Below are positions 17,745 through 25,665 of a DNA stretch of 64,000 bases, piece after piece (position 1 is the first letter of the stretch; every line of letters starts with the position of its first letter). The translations under genes were made by a program, and so were the position numbers. Under the pieces are notes generated by a model. The model was not told where the DNA came from. It made no database searches and saw only the letters and a program-made list of their open reading frames with translations. The stretch lies in assembly GCA_937900135.1 (NCBI GenBank), contig CALCDJ010000068.1:1-64000 (forward strand). The letters run 5' to 3'. This DNA comes from an uncultured Blautia sp. (GTDB lineage: Bacteria; Bacillota; Clostridia; Lachnospirales; Lachnospiraceae).

Positions 17745-18854
17745 ATGCAGTATAAGGACTTTAAAGAGGAAATCCGTTTATCCCGTCTTGGAATGGGAGT
17801 CATGCGTCTTCCCGCAGAAGATGGTGAGGGAACCAGAATTCTCTATGACGAGGCGAAGGCTTTGATTGACCGTTGTATGGCTCAGGGGATTAATTATTAT
17901 GATACGGCATATATTTATCATGGGGGAAATTCTGAGGCATTTCTGGGGAAAGCGCTGGCAGAGTACCCGAGAGACTCCTATTATGTGGCGGATAAATATA
18001 ATTTCCAGGCAGAGCCGGATTACCGAAAACAGTTTCAGGAACAGCTGAAACGTCTTGGTATGGAACGAATTGATTTTTATCTTCTTCATGGAATTCAGGA
18101 TCATTTCGCAAAGGATATCACAGAAAATGGAAGCATTGCTTTCTTTCATGAAAAGAAAAAAGAAGGAAAGATCCGTTATCTTGGATTTTCTTTCCATGGA
18201 AGCCCAGAGGTTCTTCGTTATCTCCTTGCATTATATCCCTGGGATTTTGTGCAGATTCAGTTGAATTATTATGACTGGTATTACGGAGATGCAAGAGAGC
18301 TCTATGAAATCCTTGCGCAGGCAAACATTCCGGTTATGGTGATGGAGCCGGTACATGGAGGTCTTCTTGCCAGATTAAATGAAGAAGCTGCCAGAGAATT
18401 AAAGGGTGAAGATACAGGAGCTTCTCTGGCATCTTATGCAATGCGTTGGGTGATGGAGCTTCCCATGGTACAGGTGGTTTTAAGTGGAATGTCAGAGGAG
18501 AGTCAGGTAAAAGACAATCTTTGTACATTTTCCCAAGGCAAACCACTTAGTAAAGAGGAGCATGTCAGAATCGAAAAGGCCGCAGAGCTTTTGTACAGAT
18601 CAATGACTGTGGCATGTACAGAATGTCGATACTGTACGCCAAACTGCCCGGAAGAACTGGACATTCCCTACCTTCTTAAAAAATATAACGAAGCAAAAAC
18701 AGGAGGCTCCTGGCGTTTAAATGCACTGAAGACCCTTCCAGAGGAGAAACAGCCTTCGGCATGTATTGGCTGCGGCGCCTGCCAGGAGCATTGCCCTCAA
18801 AGCTTCTCGATTCCTGTCTATATGAAGGAAATGCAGAAGATGATGGGAGAATGA
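17745..18854 (+). CDS. Aldo/keto reductase with C-terminal 4Fe-4S domain
   Basis: Protein of 369 aa: an NADPH-type TIM-barrel aldo/keto reductase (DTAYIYHGGNSE with the catalytic Asp/Tyr, HGI near residue 110) followed by a bacterial-ferredoxin-like tail. Cysteines in CTECRYCTPNCP and CIGCGACQEHCP can hold two 4Fe-4S clusters. AGGAGG at 17731 fixes ATG 17745. Such proteins probably move electrons between ferredoxin and an unknown carbonyl substrate. A TetR gene follows after 11 bp in the same operon. Confidence 0.9.
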   Translation: MQYKDFKEEIRLSRLGMGVMRLPAEDGEGTRILYDEAKALIDRCMAQGINYYDTAYIYHGGNSEAFLGKALAEYPRDSYYVADKYNFQAEPDYRKQFQEQLKRLGMERIDFYLLHGIQDHFAKDITENGSIAFFHEKKKEGKIRYLGFSFHGSPEVLRYLLALYPWDFVQIQLNYYDWYYGDARELYEILAQANIPVMVMEPVHGGLLARLNEEAARELKGEDTGASLASYAMRWVMELPMVQVVLSGMSEESQVKDNLCTFSQGKPLSKEEHVRIEKAAELLYRSMTVACTECRYCTPNCPEELDIPYLLKKYNEAKTGGSWRLNALKTLPEEKQPSACIGCGACQEHCPQSFSIPVYMKEMQKMMGE

Positions 18855-18865
18855 AAGGATGGTAG

Positions 18866-19447
18866 ATGCCTGTGTCCAACATGACCAAGTATGCGTTGGA
18901 GGAATCGCTGAAGAAGCTCATGCTTCAGAAACCTCTGGATAAGATTACCATCAATGATCTTACCACAGACTGTGGAATCAGCCGGATGACTTTTTATTAT
19001 CATTTTAAGGATATCTATGACCTCACGGAGTGGGCTTGTCTGGAGGATGCATCCAGGGCTCTTGAAGGAAAGAAAACATACGGGGACTGGCAGGAGGGAC
19101 TGACGCAGATTTTTGAGGCAGTATTGGAGAATAAGCCTTTTATTATGAACGTGTATCATTGCGTCAGCAGAGAACAGATTGAGAATTATCTTTATCGCCT
19201 GACCTTTGACCTGATTGAAGGCGTGGTGGAGGAAAAGTCTGCCGGCCAATCCATCTGCGATGATGAGAAACAGTTTATTGCTAATTTCTATAAATATGGA
19301 TTTGTGGGGATTATGCTGGATTGGATCAAACAGGGGATGAGGACAGACTATCATGAGATTGTGGAGCAGATGGCTGTGACACTGAAAGGAAATGTGGCAA
19401 ATTCCATTGATAATTTTGCAAAGAAGCACGAGACACACTTAAAATAG
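18866..19447 (+). CDS. TetR/AcrR-family transcriptional regulator
   Basis: Regulator of 193 aa. N-terminal TetR helix-turn-helix at about residues 20-50 (ITINDLTTDCGISRMTFYYHF) is followed by an all-helical ligand domain of the DhaS-like type. AAAGGATGG precedes ATG 18866. It follows the reductase by 11 bp and precedes the oleate hydratase, so either gene could be its target. A fatty-acid ligand is possible but unproven. Confidence 0.87.
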   Translation: MPVSNMTKYALEESLKKLMLQKPLDKITINDLTTDCGISRMTFYYHFKDIYDLTEWACLEDASRALEGKKTYGDWQEGLTQIFEAVLENKPFIMNVYHCVSREQIENYLYRLTFDLIEGVVEEKSAGQSICDDEKQFIANFYKYGFVGIMLDWIKQGMRTDYHEIVEQMAVTLKGNVANSIDNFAKKHETHLK

Positions 19448-19465
19448 AAAAATCTTTAAAACTAA

Positions 19466-19511
19466 ACAAAAGAGAGGGAATGATAAGTTTTTTATCAGAC
19501 CCTCTTTTTTG
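19466..19511 (+). terminator. Terminator after the TetR gene
   Basis: Stem built from AGAGGG/CCCTCT (19473-19478, 19500-19505) and TGATAA/TTATCA around GTTTT, ending in a run of T. Confidence 0.8.
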
Positions 19512-19515
19512 TTTA

Positions 19516-19544
19516 TTGTTTGGAAAAAGAAAAGTAAGTATGAT
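19516..19544 (+). promoter_or_regulatory. Promoter of the oleate hydratase gene
   Basis: TTGTTT, 17-bp spacer, TATGAT, starting directly after the preceding terminator. Confidence 0.5.
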
Positions 19545-19600
19545 AAGGGCAACAAAGGAGATAATCATAGTAGGAAACACATAGAAAGGTGGAATGGATT

Positions 19601-21562
19601 ATGGCAAAGAAGAAACTTGGGCTTGGAGTTGCCTCTGTACTGGCAGCAGGAACTGCCGTATATATGGCGAAGAAGACAAAGGAAAAGGACGAAATGGAAG
19701 CAAAGTGGGAGGAAGCAAAAAAGAATTACCGTAACACAGAACGGGGAAAAAATGAAAAAAACAGCAAAGGAATTTATTACTGCAATGGAAATTACGAAGC
19801 CTTTGCCCGTCCGGAAAAACCAGAAGGCATAGAAGAAAAACATGCCTATATTGTGGGAAGCGGTCTGGCTTCTCTGGCAGCTGCCTGCTTTTTGGTTCGG
19901 GATGCACAGATGCCAGGTTCTCATATCCACATTCTGGAGGCAATGGATATTGCAGGTGGTGCCTGCGACGGAATTGACGATCCTACCAGAGGATATGTAA
20001 TGCGTGGGGGAAGAGAGATGGAGAATCATTTTGAATGTCTTTGGGATTTGTTCCGGAGCATTCCATCTCTGGAGGTACCCAATGCTTCTGTTTTGGACGA
20101 ATATTACTGGCTGAACAAACATGATCCCAACTATTCACTTTGCAGAGCAACGGTGAACTGCGGACAGGATGCGCACACTGATGGAAAATTCAACCTGAGT
20201 CAGAAGGGATGTATGGAAATCCTGAAGCTGTTCTTTACAAAGGATGAGGATCTGTATGATAAGACAATTGAAGACGTTTTTGATGATGAAGTATTTCAGT
20301 CTACCTTCTGGCTGTACTGGAGAACCATGTTTGCTTTTGAAAACTGGCACAGCGCCCTGGAGATGAAACGGTATTTTCAGAGATATATTCATCACCTTGC
20401 CGGCCTTCCGGATTTCAGCGCTTTGAAATTTACCAAATATAATCAGTATGAATCTTTGATCCTGCCTATGCAGAAATACCTGGAGGCAGCAGGTGTGGAC
20501 TTCCAGTTTGAGACAGAGGTAACCAATGTACTGTTTGAGATAAAAGGAAGCCGAAAAGTAGCGACAGCAATTGAATGCAGACAGAAAGGCGTGGAAAAAG
20601 GAATTCTTCTTACAGAAAATGATTATGTTTTTGTGACAAACGGAAGCTGTACAGAAGGAACTATTTACGGGGATCAGAATCATGCCCCAAATGGCGATGC
20701 GGAAATCCGTACAAGCGGCTGCTGGAATCTCTGGAAGAACATTGCCAGACAGGACCCTGCTTTTGGACGTCCGGAAAAATTCTGCTCAGATATTTCCAAA
20801 ACAAACTGGGAATCTGCAACCATTACTACGTTAGATGATCAGATTCTTCCTTATATCACAAAAATCTGTAAGCGAGATCCAAAAAGCGGAAAAGTAGTAA
20901 CCGGAGGAATTGTAAGCTGCAAGGATTCCAAGTGGCTGTTAAGCTGGACCATCAACAGACAGGGACAGTTCAAAAAACAGGATCAGGATAAGGTGTGCAT
21001 CTGGGTATATGGACTGTTTACAGATGTTCCTGGAAATTATGTGAATAAACCTATGAAGGATTGTACTGGAAAAGAAATTACAGAAGAGTGGTTATACCAC
21101 ATTGGTGTCCCGGTGGAAAAGATTCCGGAACTGGCAAAGAACAGTGCTGTTTGTGTCCCCACAATGATGCCATATATTACCGCATTCTTTATGCCAAGGA
21201 CAGAGGGGGATCGTCCAGATGTGATTCCCGATGGATGTGTGAATTTTGCTTTTCTGGGACAGTTTACAGAAACACCAAGGGACACAGTATTTACTACCGA
21301 GTATTCTGTAAGAACAGCTATGGAAGCTGTGTATGGCCTTCTGGGAGTAGATCGTGGTGTTCCAGAGGTATGGGGCAGTGTTTATGATATCCGGGAACTT
21401 CTGGATAGTTCCGTGAAGCTGATGGACGGACGTTCTCCTCTGGAGATTCCCCTTCCCGGACCGTTGGCTTCCCTGAAGAAACCTTTGATCCGTCTGGTAA
21501 GGGGGACGGTACTGGAAAACCTTCTGGAGGAGCATGGAATTCTTAAGGAATCCATGAAATAA
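19601..21562 (+). CDS. ohyA: Oleate hydratase (MCRA family) with N-terminal membrane anchor
   Basis: FAD-dependent hydratase adding water to cis-9 double bonds of unsaturated fatty acids (10-hydroxy products), a detoxification route in gut bacteria. 653 aa. FAD motif GSGLASLAAACFL (about residue 87), then the family's RGGREMENHFECLWDLF. The first 60 residues are extra: MAKKKLG, a hydrophobic stretch of about 18 residues and a highly charged linker, which would tether the enzyme to the inner face of the membrane. Start at 19601 set by AAAGGTGG; ATG 19589 has no ribosome binding site. Confidence 0.92.
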   Translation: MAKKKLGLGVASVLAAGTAVYMAKKTKEKDEMEAKWEEAKKNYRNTERGKNEKNSKGIYYCNGNYEAFARPEKPEGIEEKHAYIVGSGLASLAAACFLVRDAQMPGSHIHILEAMDIAGGACDGIDDPTRGYVMRGGREMENHFECLWDLFRSIPSLEVPNASVLDEYYWLNKHDPNYSLCRATVNCGQDAHTDGKFNLSQKGCMEILKLFFTKDEDLYDKTIEDVFDDEVFQSTFWLYWRTMFAFENWHSALEMKRYFQRYIHHLAGLPDFSALKFTKYNQYESLILPMQKYLEAAGVDFQFETEVTNVLFEIKGSRKVATAIECRQKGVEKGILLTENDYVFVTNGSCTEGTIYGDQNHAPNGDAEIRTSGCWNLWKNIARQDPAFGRPEKFCSDISKTNWESATITTLDDQILPYITKICKRDPKSGKVVTGGIVSCKDSKWLLSWTINRQGQFKKQDQDKVCIWVYGLFTDVPGNYVNKPMKDCTGKEITEEWLYHIGVPVEKIPELAKNSAVCVPTMMPYITAFFMPRTEGDRPDVIPDGCVNFAFLGQFTETPRDTVFTTEYSVRTAMEAVYGLLGVDRGVPEVWGSVYDIRELLDSSVKLMDGRSPLEIPLPGPLASLKKPLIRLVRGTVLENLLEEHGILKESMK

Positions 21563-21634
21563 GCAGCATTTATTCTGGAAAAATATAAATTGTAATTAAA
21601 AAAGAAAAAAAGAATAAAAGTTTTGAAAAAAGGG

Positions 21635-21662
21635 TTGCATTTTCTTTTAAATTTGTCATAAT
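21635..21662 (+). promoter_or_regulatory. Promoter of the HD-domain gene
   Basis: TTGCAT, 16-bp spacer, CATAAT. Leaves an approximately 85-nt leader before the HD-domain gene, containing a mini-ORF and a palindrome. Confidence 0.5.
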
Positions 21663-21685
21663 AAAAGAAAGGAGATTACAACAGG

Positions 21686-21736
21686 ATGGATAATTCCTTA
21701 CAACTTGTAAGGGGTATAACCATATCTATATTGTAA
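21686..21736 (+). other. Candidate 16-codon leader ORF with embedded palindrome
   Basis: ATG at 21686 with AAAGGAG 11 bp upstream opens a 16-residue frame (MDNSLQLVRGITISIL) ending at TAA 21734-21736, 19 bp before the HD gene. A palindrome CCTTACAA-C-TTGTAAGG (21696-21712) lies inside it and could be an operator or a hairpin. Translation is unproven. Confidence 0.3.
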
Positions 21737-21755
21737 TAGAAGGGAGTGATTGCCG

Positions 21756-22256
21756 ATGGACCTTCAGTTATCGGAAGAAGTCTCACAGGCGTATCTCTTA
21801 GAGGTGGAGGATATTCTCTGCAATCAGGAGTTTCTCTCTCTCAGCCTCTATGAACATCATCAGTGGACTACTCGTCTGATGCACAGCATCAATGTTTCCT
21901 ATCTTTCCTGGAAAATTGCAGGAAAGTTGGGCTGTGACGCAAGAGCAGCAGCGAGAGCAGGACTCTTACACGATTTCTGCCCCTATGATTTTCGTGAAAA
22001 GACGCCTACCGGAGAGCACCAGGCATTTTATCATCCCAAGGCTGCCGCTGAGAACAGTGTGCATACATTTGAGATCAGCGACAGAGAACGAGATGCAATC
22101 CTGACCCATATGTTCCCCTTAGGACCTGTACCGAAAAACAAAGAAGCCTGGATCATCACCATGGCAGATAAGATATGTGCTACCTTGGAAGGCTGCCATA
22201 TTGCAGTGGCGCTGGCAAGGCGCAACCGTGTGGTTGTGGTATCTGCCTCCGCATGA
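21756..22256 (+). CDS. HD-domain phosphohydrolase
   Basis: Single-domain HD hydrolase of 166 aa with His-Asp metal site: His near residue 40 (HSINVSYLSW), the GLLHDFCPYD core, later HPKAAAEN, and ADKICATLEG. It resembles small HD proteins that act on nucleotides; no specific substrate. AGAAGGGAG at 21738 supports ATG 21756 rather than TTG 21750. Followed at once by a strong terminator. Confidence 0.85.
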   Translation: MDLQLSEEVSQAYLLEVEDILCNQEFLSLSLYEHHQWTTRLMHSINVSYLSWKIAGKLGCDARAAARAGLLHDFCPYDFREKTPTGEHQAFYHPKAAAENSVHTFEISDRERDAILTHMFPLGPVPKNKEAWIITMADKICATLEGCHIAVALARRNRVVVVSASA

Positions 22257-22264
22257 AAGTACGG

Positions 22265-22294
22265 CCTGCCGGAGTTTTCTCCGGCAGGTTTTTT
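22265..22294 (+). terminator. Terminator after the HD-domain gene
   Basis: Perfect 10-bp GC-rich stem CCTGCCGGAG / CTCCGGCAGG with TTTT loop (22265-22288) followed by TTTTTT. Confidence 0.92.
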
Positions 22295-22362
22295 GGGTAG
22301 AGGATACTTGCATTTTGTAAAATACAAGGCAGAGGATCTGCCTGGAAGATGAGGTTAAAAGA

Positions 22363-22929
22363 ATGAAACGGTTTACAAAAAAAGAAATTTTTTCCATTCC
22401 CAATCTGATGGGATATTTTCGAATCTTTTTGATTCCTGTTTTTTGTTATCTGTATCTCCATGCGCAGACCATGGAAGACTACTTTTATGCATCTCTGGTG
22501 GTGCTGATCTCCAGTCTGACAGATCTGTTTGATGGAAAAATTGCCAGACGGTTTCACATGATCACAGAGCTTGGAAAAGCCCTGGACCCTATTGCAGATA
22601 AGCTGACTCATGGCGCTTTGGCCATTTGTCTGGCGACCCGTTATCCTTTGATGTGGGCCTTAATTGCACTGATGCTGGTTAAAGAAGGATACATGGGAAT
22701 TATGGGGATTCATTTTCTGAAAAAAGGGCAGATGCTGGATGGCGCTATGTGGTTTGGAAAGGTATGTACAGCGATCCTGTTTGTAGGTCTTTTGGTTCTG
22801 TTTCTGTTCCCTGCACTTCCAGAGGCTGTGGTTACGGTAATCATTCTGGGAATGATGATGATCATGGGCATTACCCTGTGTCTTTATGTTCCTGTATTTC
22901 GGAAGATGAAGCATTCCAAAGAAGTATAA
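22363..22929 (+). CDS. CDP-alcohol phosphatidyltransferase (PgsA-like)
   Basis: Membrane enzyme of 188 aa using CDP-diacylglycerol to make phospholipid. The full CDP-OH-P signature is present at about residues 64-90: DLFDG, AR, G, D and D in the spacing D-x2-DG-x2-AR-x8-G-x3-D-x3-D. Four to six transmembrane segments. The likely product is phosphatidylglycerophosphate, but cardiolipin synthase-type activity is possible. ATG 22363 after GATGAGG. Confidence 0.87.
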   Translation: MKRFTKKEIFSIPNLMGYFRIFLIPVFCYLYLHAQTMEDYFYASLVVLISSLTDLFDGKIARRFHMITELGKALDPIADKLTHGALAICLATRYPLMWALIALMLVKEGYMGIMGIHFLKKGQMLDGAMWFGKVCTAILFVGLLVLFLFPALPEAVVTVIILGMMMIMGITLCLYVPVFRKMKHSKEV

Positions 22930-22944
22930 GATAATAGAAGAAAC

Positions 22945-22992
22945 AAAAAACTCCTCCGACAGAGCCGGAAGCTCTGCCGGAGGAGTTTTTTG
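22945..22992 (+). terminator. Terminator after the PgsA-like gene
   Basis: Arms 22951-22965 and 22971-22985 (CTCCTCCGACAGAGC / GCTCTGCCGGAGGAG, one mismatch), then TTTTTT. It interrupts the 3' end of the Ig-like remnant on the opposite strand. Confidence 0.9.
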
Positions 22993-23450
22993 TTGGCAAT
23001 GGTCCATTTTAATTGTTTTTCTTTGATGGAACTTCCTTTTTTTACTTTCAGCTCCAGATCATCGTCCACTTCTACTGTTTTGGATGACTTTCCATATGAT
23101 TGGAACGTATAGTCATTTTTTTTCTGGACAGAAATCTTGATAGTATCTCCGTATTTGGTTTTATCCTTGCCTTTTACATAGCAGCGTACAGAGGCGGTTC
23201 CCTCTTTCAGCGCTTTGAATTCTATTTCGTCGTCATTTCGGTCATCATCGTCAAAACGGATCACATCTTTACCGGAAAGGATTTCCCAGCGAAGGTACTC
23301 ATCCTCTGCATTTCTTGGGGACATGGTGGCTTTGATCTCAAATTCCTTCCCAGGAGCTACGGTCATAGAGGCCTTTGCAATGGTAACGCGGTCAGGTTTG
23401 ATATTGCGATCTGCCATAACAGGATTAGAAAGCGCCAATCCCGTGATCAT
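22986..23450 (-). pseudogene. Truncated secreted Ig-like (Big-type) domain protein
   Basis: The reading frame shows a signal-peptide end (MITGLALSNPVMA, cut before DRN) and one complete Ig-like domain with the acidic turn FDDDDRNDDE and EGTASVRCYVKG. A second repeat begins (SKTVEVDDDLELKVKKG) and stops being homologous after LKWTIANKK at about 22986. There the frame runs into the neighbour's terminator and ends at 22884 in unrelated sequence. No basic start or ribosome binding site is found: the upstream frame reads hydrophobic residues up to 23594 and overlaps the yedF promoter. Both ends therefore look eroded. Confidence 0.65.
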
Positions 23451-23547
23451 AGATGGGAAAAAACTATAAAATGGATAAAAAAAGTTTAAATTAAGAAAGA
23501 TAGGACAAAGATAATGTCTGAAAAGAAAAACATAAATCATACAATCG

Positions 23548-23576
23548 TTGAAAATAAAAGGAATAAATGCTAAAAT
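23548..23576 (+). promoter_or_regulatory. Promoter of the yedF cluster
   Basis: TTGAAA, 17-bp spacer, TAAAAT, 36 bp before the yedF start. Confidence 0.6.
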
Positions 23577-23611
23577 ATAGAAATAAGGCGACAAAAAGGA
23601 GAGTTATTCAT

Positions 23612-24235
23612 ATGGTAAAAACAGTAAATGCCCTGGGGGATGCATGTCCCATTCCGGTGGTAAAGACAAAAAAAGTAATCGATGAAATAAAACAGCAGGG
23701 AGGAACAGTAGAGACCCTTGTTGACAATGAAATTGCGGTACAAAATCTGACCCGTCTGGCAAATAACAGCGGTTACCCGGTACATTCTGAAAAACTGGAA
23801 GAAAAGAAATATCGGGTAGTTATGGAAGTTGCCTCAGAAGGAGATCCAAAAGTCATGGCACAGGAAGAGCCGGTGTGCTGCATTCCAGATGGAAGGAAGA
23901 AAAATACAGTTGTTGTTCTTTCTTCTGCTTGTATGGGAGAAGGAGATCCCAAACTTGGAGAAGCTCTGATGAAAAGCTATGTGTATGCCCTGGCACAGCA
24001 GGAAGAACTTCCCGCCTGTGTACTTTTATACAATGGCGGTGTGAAGCTGGCCTGTGAGGGCGCTCCCACATTGGAAGATCTGAAAAGTCTGGAGGCGCAG
24101 GGAGTAGAGATCCTGGCCTGTGGAACTTGTCTGAATTTCTATGAATTGACAGAGAAGCTTTCTGTAGGGAATGTGACCAATATGTATGCAATTGCAGAGA
24201 AAATGAACCAGGCCTCTCTGATTATCAAACCATGA
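23612..24235 (+). CDS. yedF: Sulfurtransferase-like selenium metabolism protein YedF
   Basis: Two-domain protein of 207 aa: N-terminal TusA-like domain with the CPIPVVKTKK motif (Cys10 being the sulfur/selenium carrier in TusA relatives) and a C-terminal DsrE-like domain containing ACMGEGDPKLGEALM and the ACGTCLNFY cysteines. This architecture is tied to selenium-dependent enzymes outside the selenocysteine pathway. AAAAGGAGAG precedes ATG 23612. It overlaps the next gene by 4 bp and leads to a cysteine desulfurase. Confidence 0.9.
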   Translation: MVKTVNALGDACPIPVVKTKKVIDEIKQQGGTVETLVDNEIAVQNLTRLANNSGYPVHSEKLEEKKYRVVMEVASEGDPKVMAQEEPVCCIPDGRKKNTVVVLSSACMGEGDPKLGEALMKSYVYALAQQEELPACVLLYNGGVKLACEGAPTLEDLKSLEAQGVEILACGTCLNFYELTEKLSVGNVTNMYAIAEKMNQASLIIKP

Positions 24236-24474
24236 TGCGACAAAAAAGACCCTGTATGGTTCTCACCTTTGCTACCACCACAGCTGCCATGGCAATGGAA
24301 AAGCAGTGTATGGAAGAGGGAATCCCGGGACGATTGATTCCTGTTCCAAGAGAAATCACTGCGGGATGTGGTCTGGCCTGGCGAATGACAAAGGAAGAAT
24401 ACGATGTCTTTGGAAAGAGACTGGAAGCAGGAGGAGTTCCTGTGGAGCAGAGGGTTTTTATGGAGCTATATTAA
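24232..24474 (+). CDS. DUF3343 family putative Se/S carrier
   Basis: An 80-aa protein with the DUF3343 pattern: a beta strand CMVLTFATTTAAMAME, then GIPGRLIPVPREITAGCGLAWR with the conserved Cys. Overlaps the yedF stop (ATGATG), indicating coupling. Members occur almost only in yedF/desulfurase neighbourhoods and are presumed to relay persulfide or selenium, but the activity is unproven. Confidence 0.85.
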   Translation: MMRQKRPCMVLTFATTTAAMAMEKQCMEEGIPGRLIPVPREITAGCGLAWRMTKEEYDVFGKRLEAGGVPVEQRVFMELY

Positions 24475-24483
24475 AGGAGCAGT

Positions 24484-25617
24484 ATGATTTATTTTGACAA
24501 TGCAGCTACGACCATGAAGAAACCAAAGGAAGTGGTGGATGCAGTGGTTCAGGCTTTGAATTCTCTGGGAAACGCTGGAAGAGGCGCCCATGAGGCGTCC
24601 CTTGACGCTTCCAGAACTATGTTTACGGTTCGCAGACAGCTGGCAGAATTTTTTCATGGAGAAGATCCTTCCAGAATCGCTTTTACTGCCAATTCCACAG
24701 AAAGTCTGAATCTGGCTGTTAAGGGGCTGTTTTCGCCAGGAGATCATGTGATTACCACTGTGCTGGAACACAATTCAGTTCTTCGTCCTCTTTATGAAAT
24801 AGAGGCGCAGGGGATAGAAGTTACATACCTTCCCTGTGATTCGGCGGGGATGGTTTATCCAGAAGCTTTTGAAGCTGCCGTTGGACCAAATACCAAGGCA
24901 ATTGTGTGTACCCATGGTTCAAATCTCACAGGAAATGTCCTGGATATTGAGAAAATCGGCCAGGTGGCAAGCAGACATCATCTTCTCTTTGTGGTGGATG
25001 CTTCTCAAACGGCAGGTTTTTTTCCCATTGATGTACAGAAGATGGAGATTGATGTGTTGTGTTTTACCGGACACAAAAGTATGTTAGGCCCCCAGGGAAC
25101 CGGAGGGATTTATGTGAGAGAAGGGATTTCCATTCGTCCGTTGAAATCCGGAGGCAGTGGAATCCGCACATACGAAAAAAGGCATCCGGTTCAGATGCCG
25201 GTGGCATTGGAGGCAGGAACTCAGAATGGACATGGTCTGGCCGGACTTGGCGCAGCAGTTTCTTATTTAAACAGAGAAGGACTGGACAAGATTCGGGCGA
25301 GGGAGCAGAAGCTGATGAAAACCTTTTATGAAGGAGTGGTGAAGCTTCCAGGAGTGAGGGTTTACGGTGATTTTTCCACAATGGAAAGATGTCCCATTGT
25401 GACGTTAAACATTGGGGATTATGATTCCGGGGAAGTGGGCGATGCTCTGTTTACCCAGTATGAAATTGCAGTTCGTACAGGCGCTCACTGTGCGCCGCTG
25501 ATGCATCAGGCCCTTGGAACGACAGAGCAGGGAGCGGTACGCTTCAGTTTTTCGCATTTTAATACAGAAGAAGAAATTGCATGGGGAATCCATGCCGTGG
25601 AAGAATTGGCCCGTTAA
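24484..25617 (+). CDS. Cysteine desulfurase / selenocysteine lyase-like aminotransferase class V
   Basis: PLP-dependent enzyme of 377 aa. The PLP lysine lies in FTGHKSMLGPQG (about residue 198), the substrate-activating cysteine in RTGAHCAPLMHQ (about residue 336), and NSTESLNLAV binds the cofactor phosphate. It starts 9 bp after the DUF3343 stop with AAAGGAG upstream. With yedF it forms a compact selenium/sulfur mobilisation module that would free S0 or Se0 from Cys or Sec for a cofactor. Confidence 0.9.
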   Translation: MIYFDNAATTMKKPKEVVDAVVQALNSLGNAGRGAHEASLDASRTMFTVRRQLAEFFHGEDPSRIAFTANSTESLNLAVKGLFSPGDHVITTVLEHNSVLRPLYEIEAQGIEVTYLPCDSAGMVYPEAFEAAVGPNTKAIVCTHGSNLTGNVLDIEKIGQVASRHHLLFVVDASQTAGFFPIDVQKMEIDVLCFTGHKSMLGPQGTGGIYVREGISIRPLKSGGSGIRTYEKRHPVQMPVALEAGTQNGHGLAGLGAAVSYLNREGLDKIRAREQKLMKTFYEGVVKLPGVRVYGDFSTMERCPIVTLNIGDYDSGEVGDALFTQYEIAVRTGAHCAPLMHQALGTTEQGAVRFSFSHFNTEEEIAWGIHAVEELAR

Positions 25618-25665
25618 AAAACAAAGCAGGAATACCTGTGAAAGAAAAATGTGAGGTGGAAGAAT

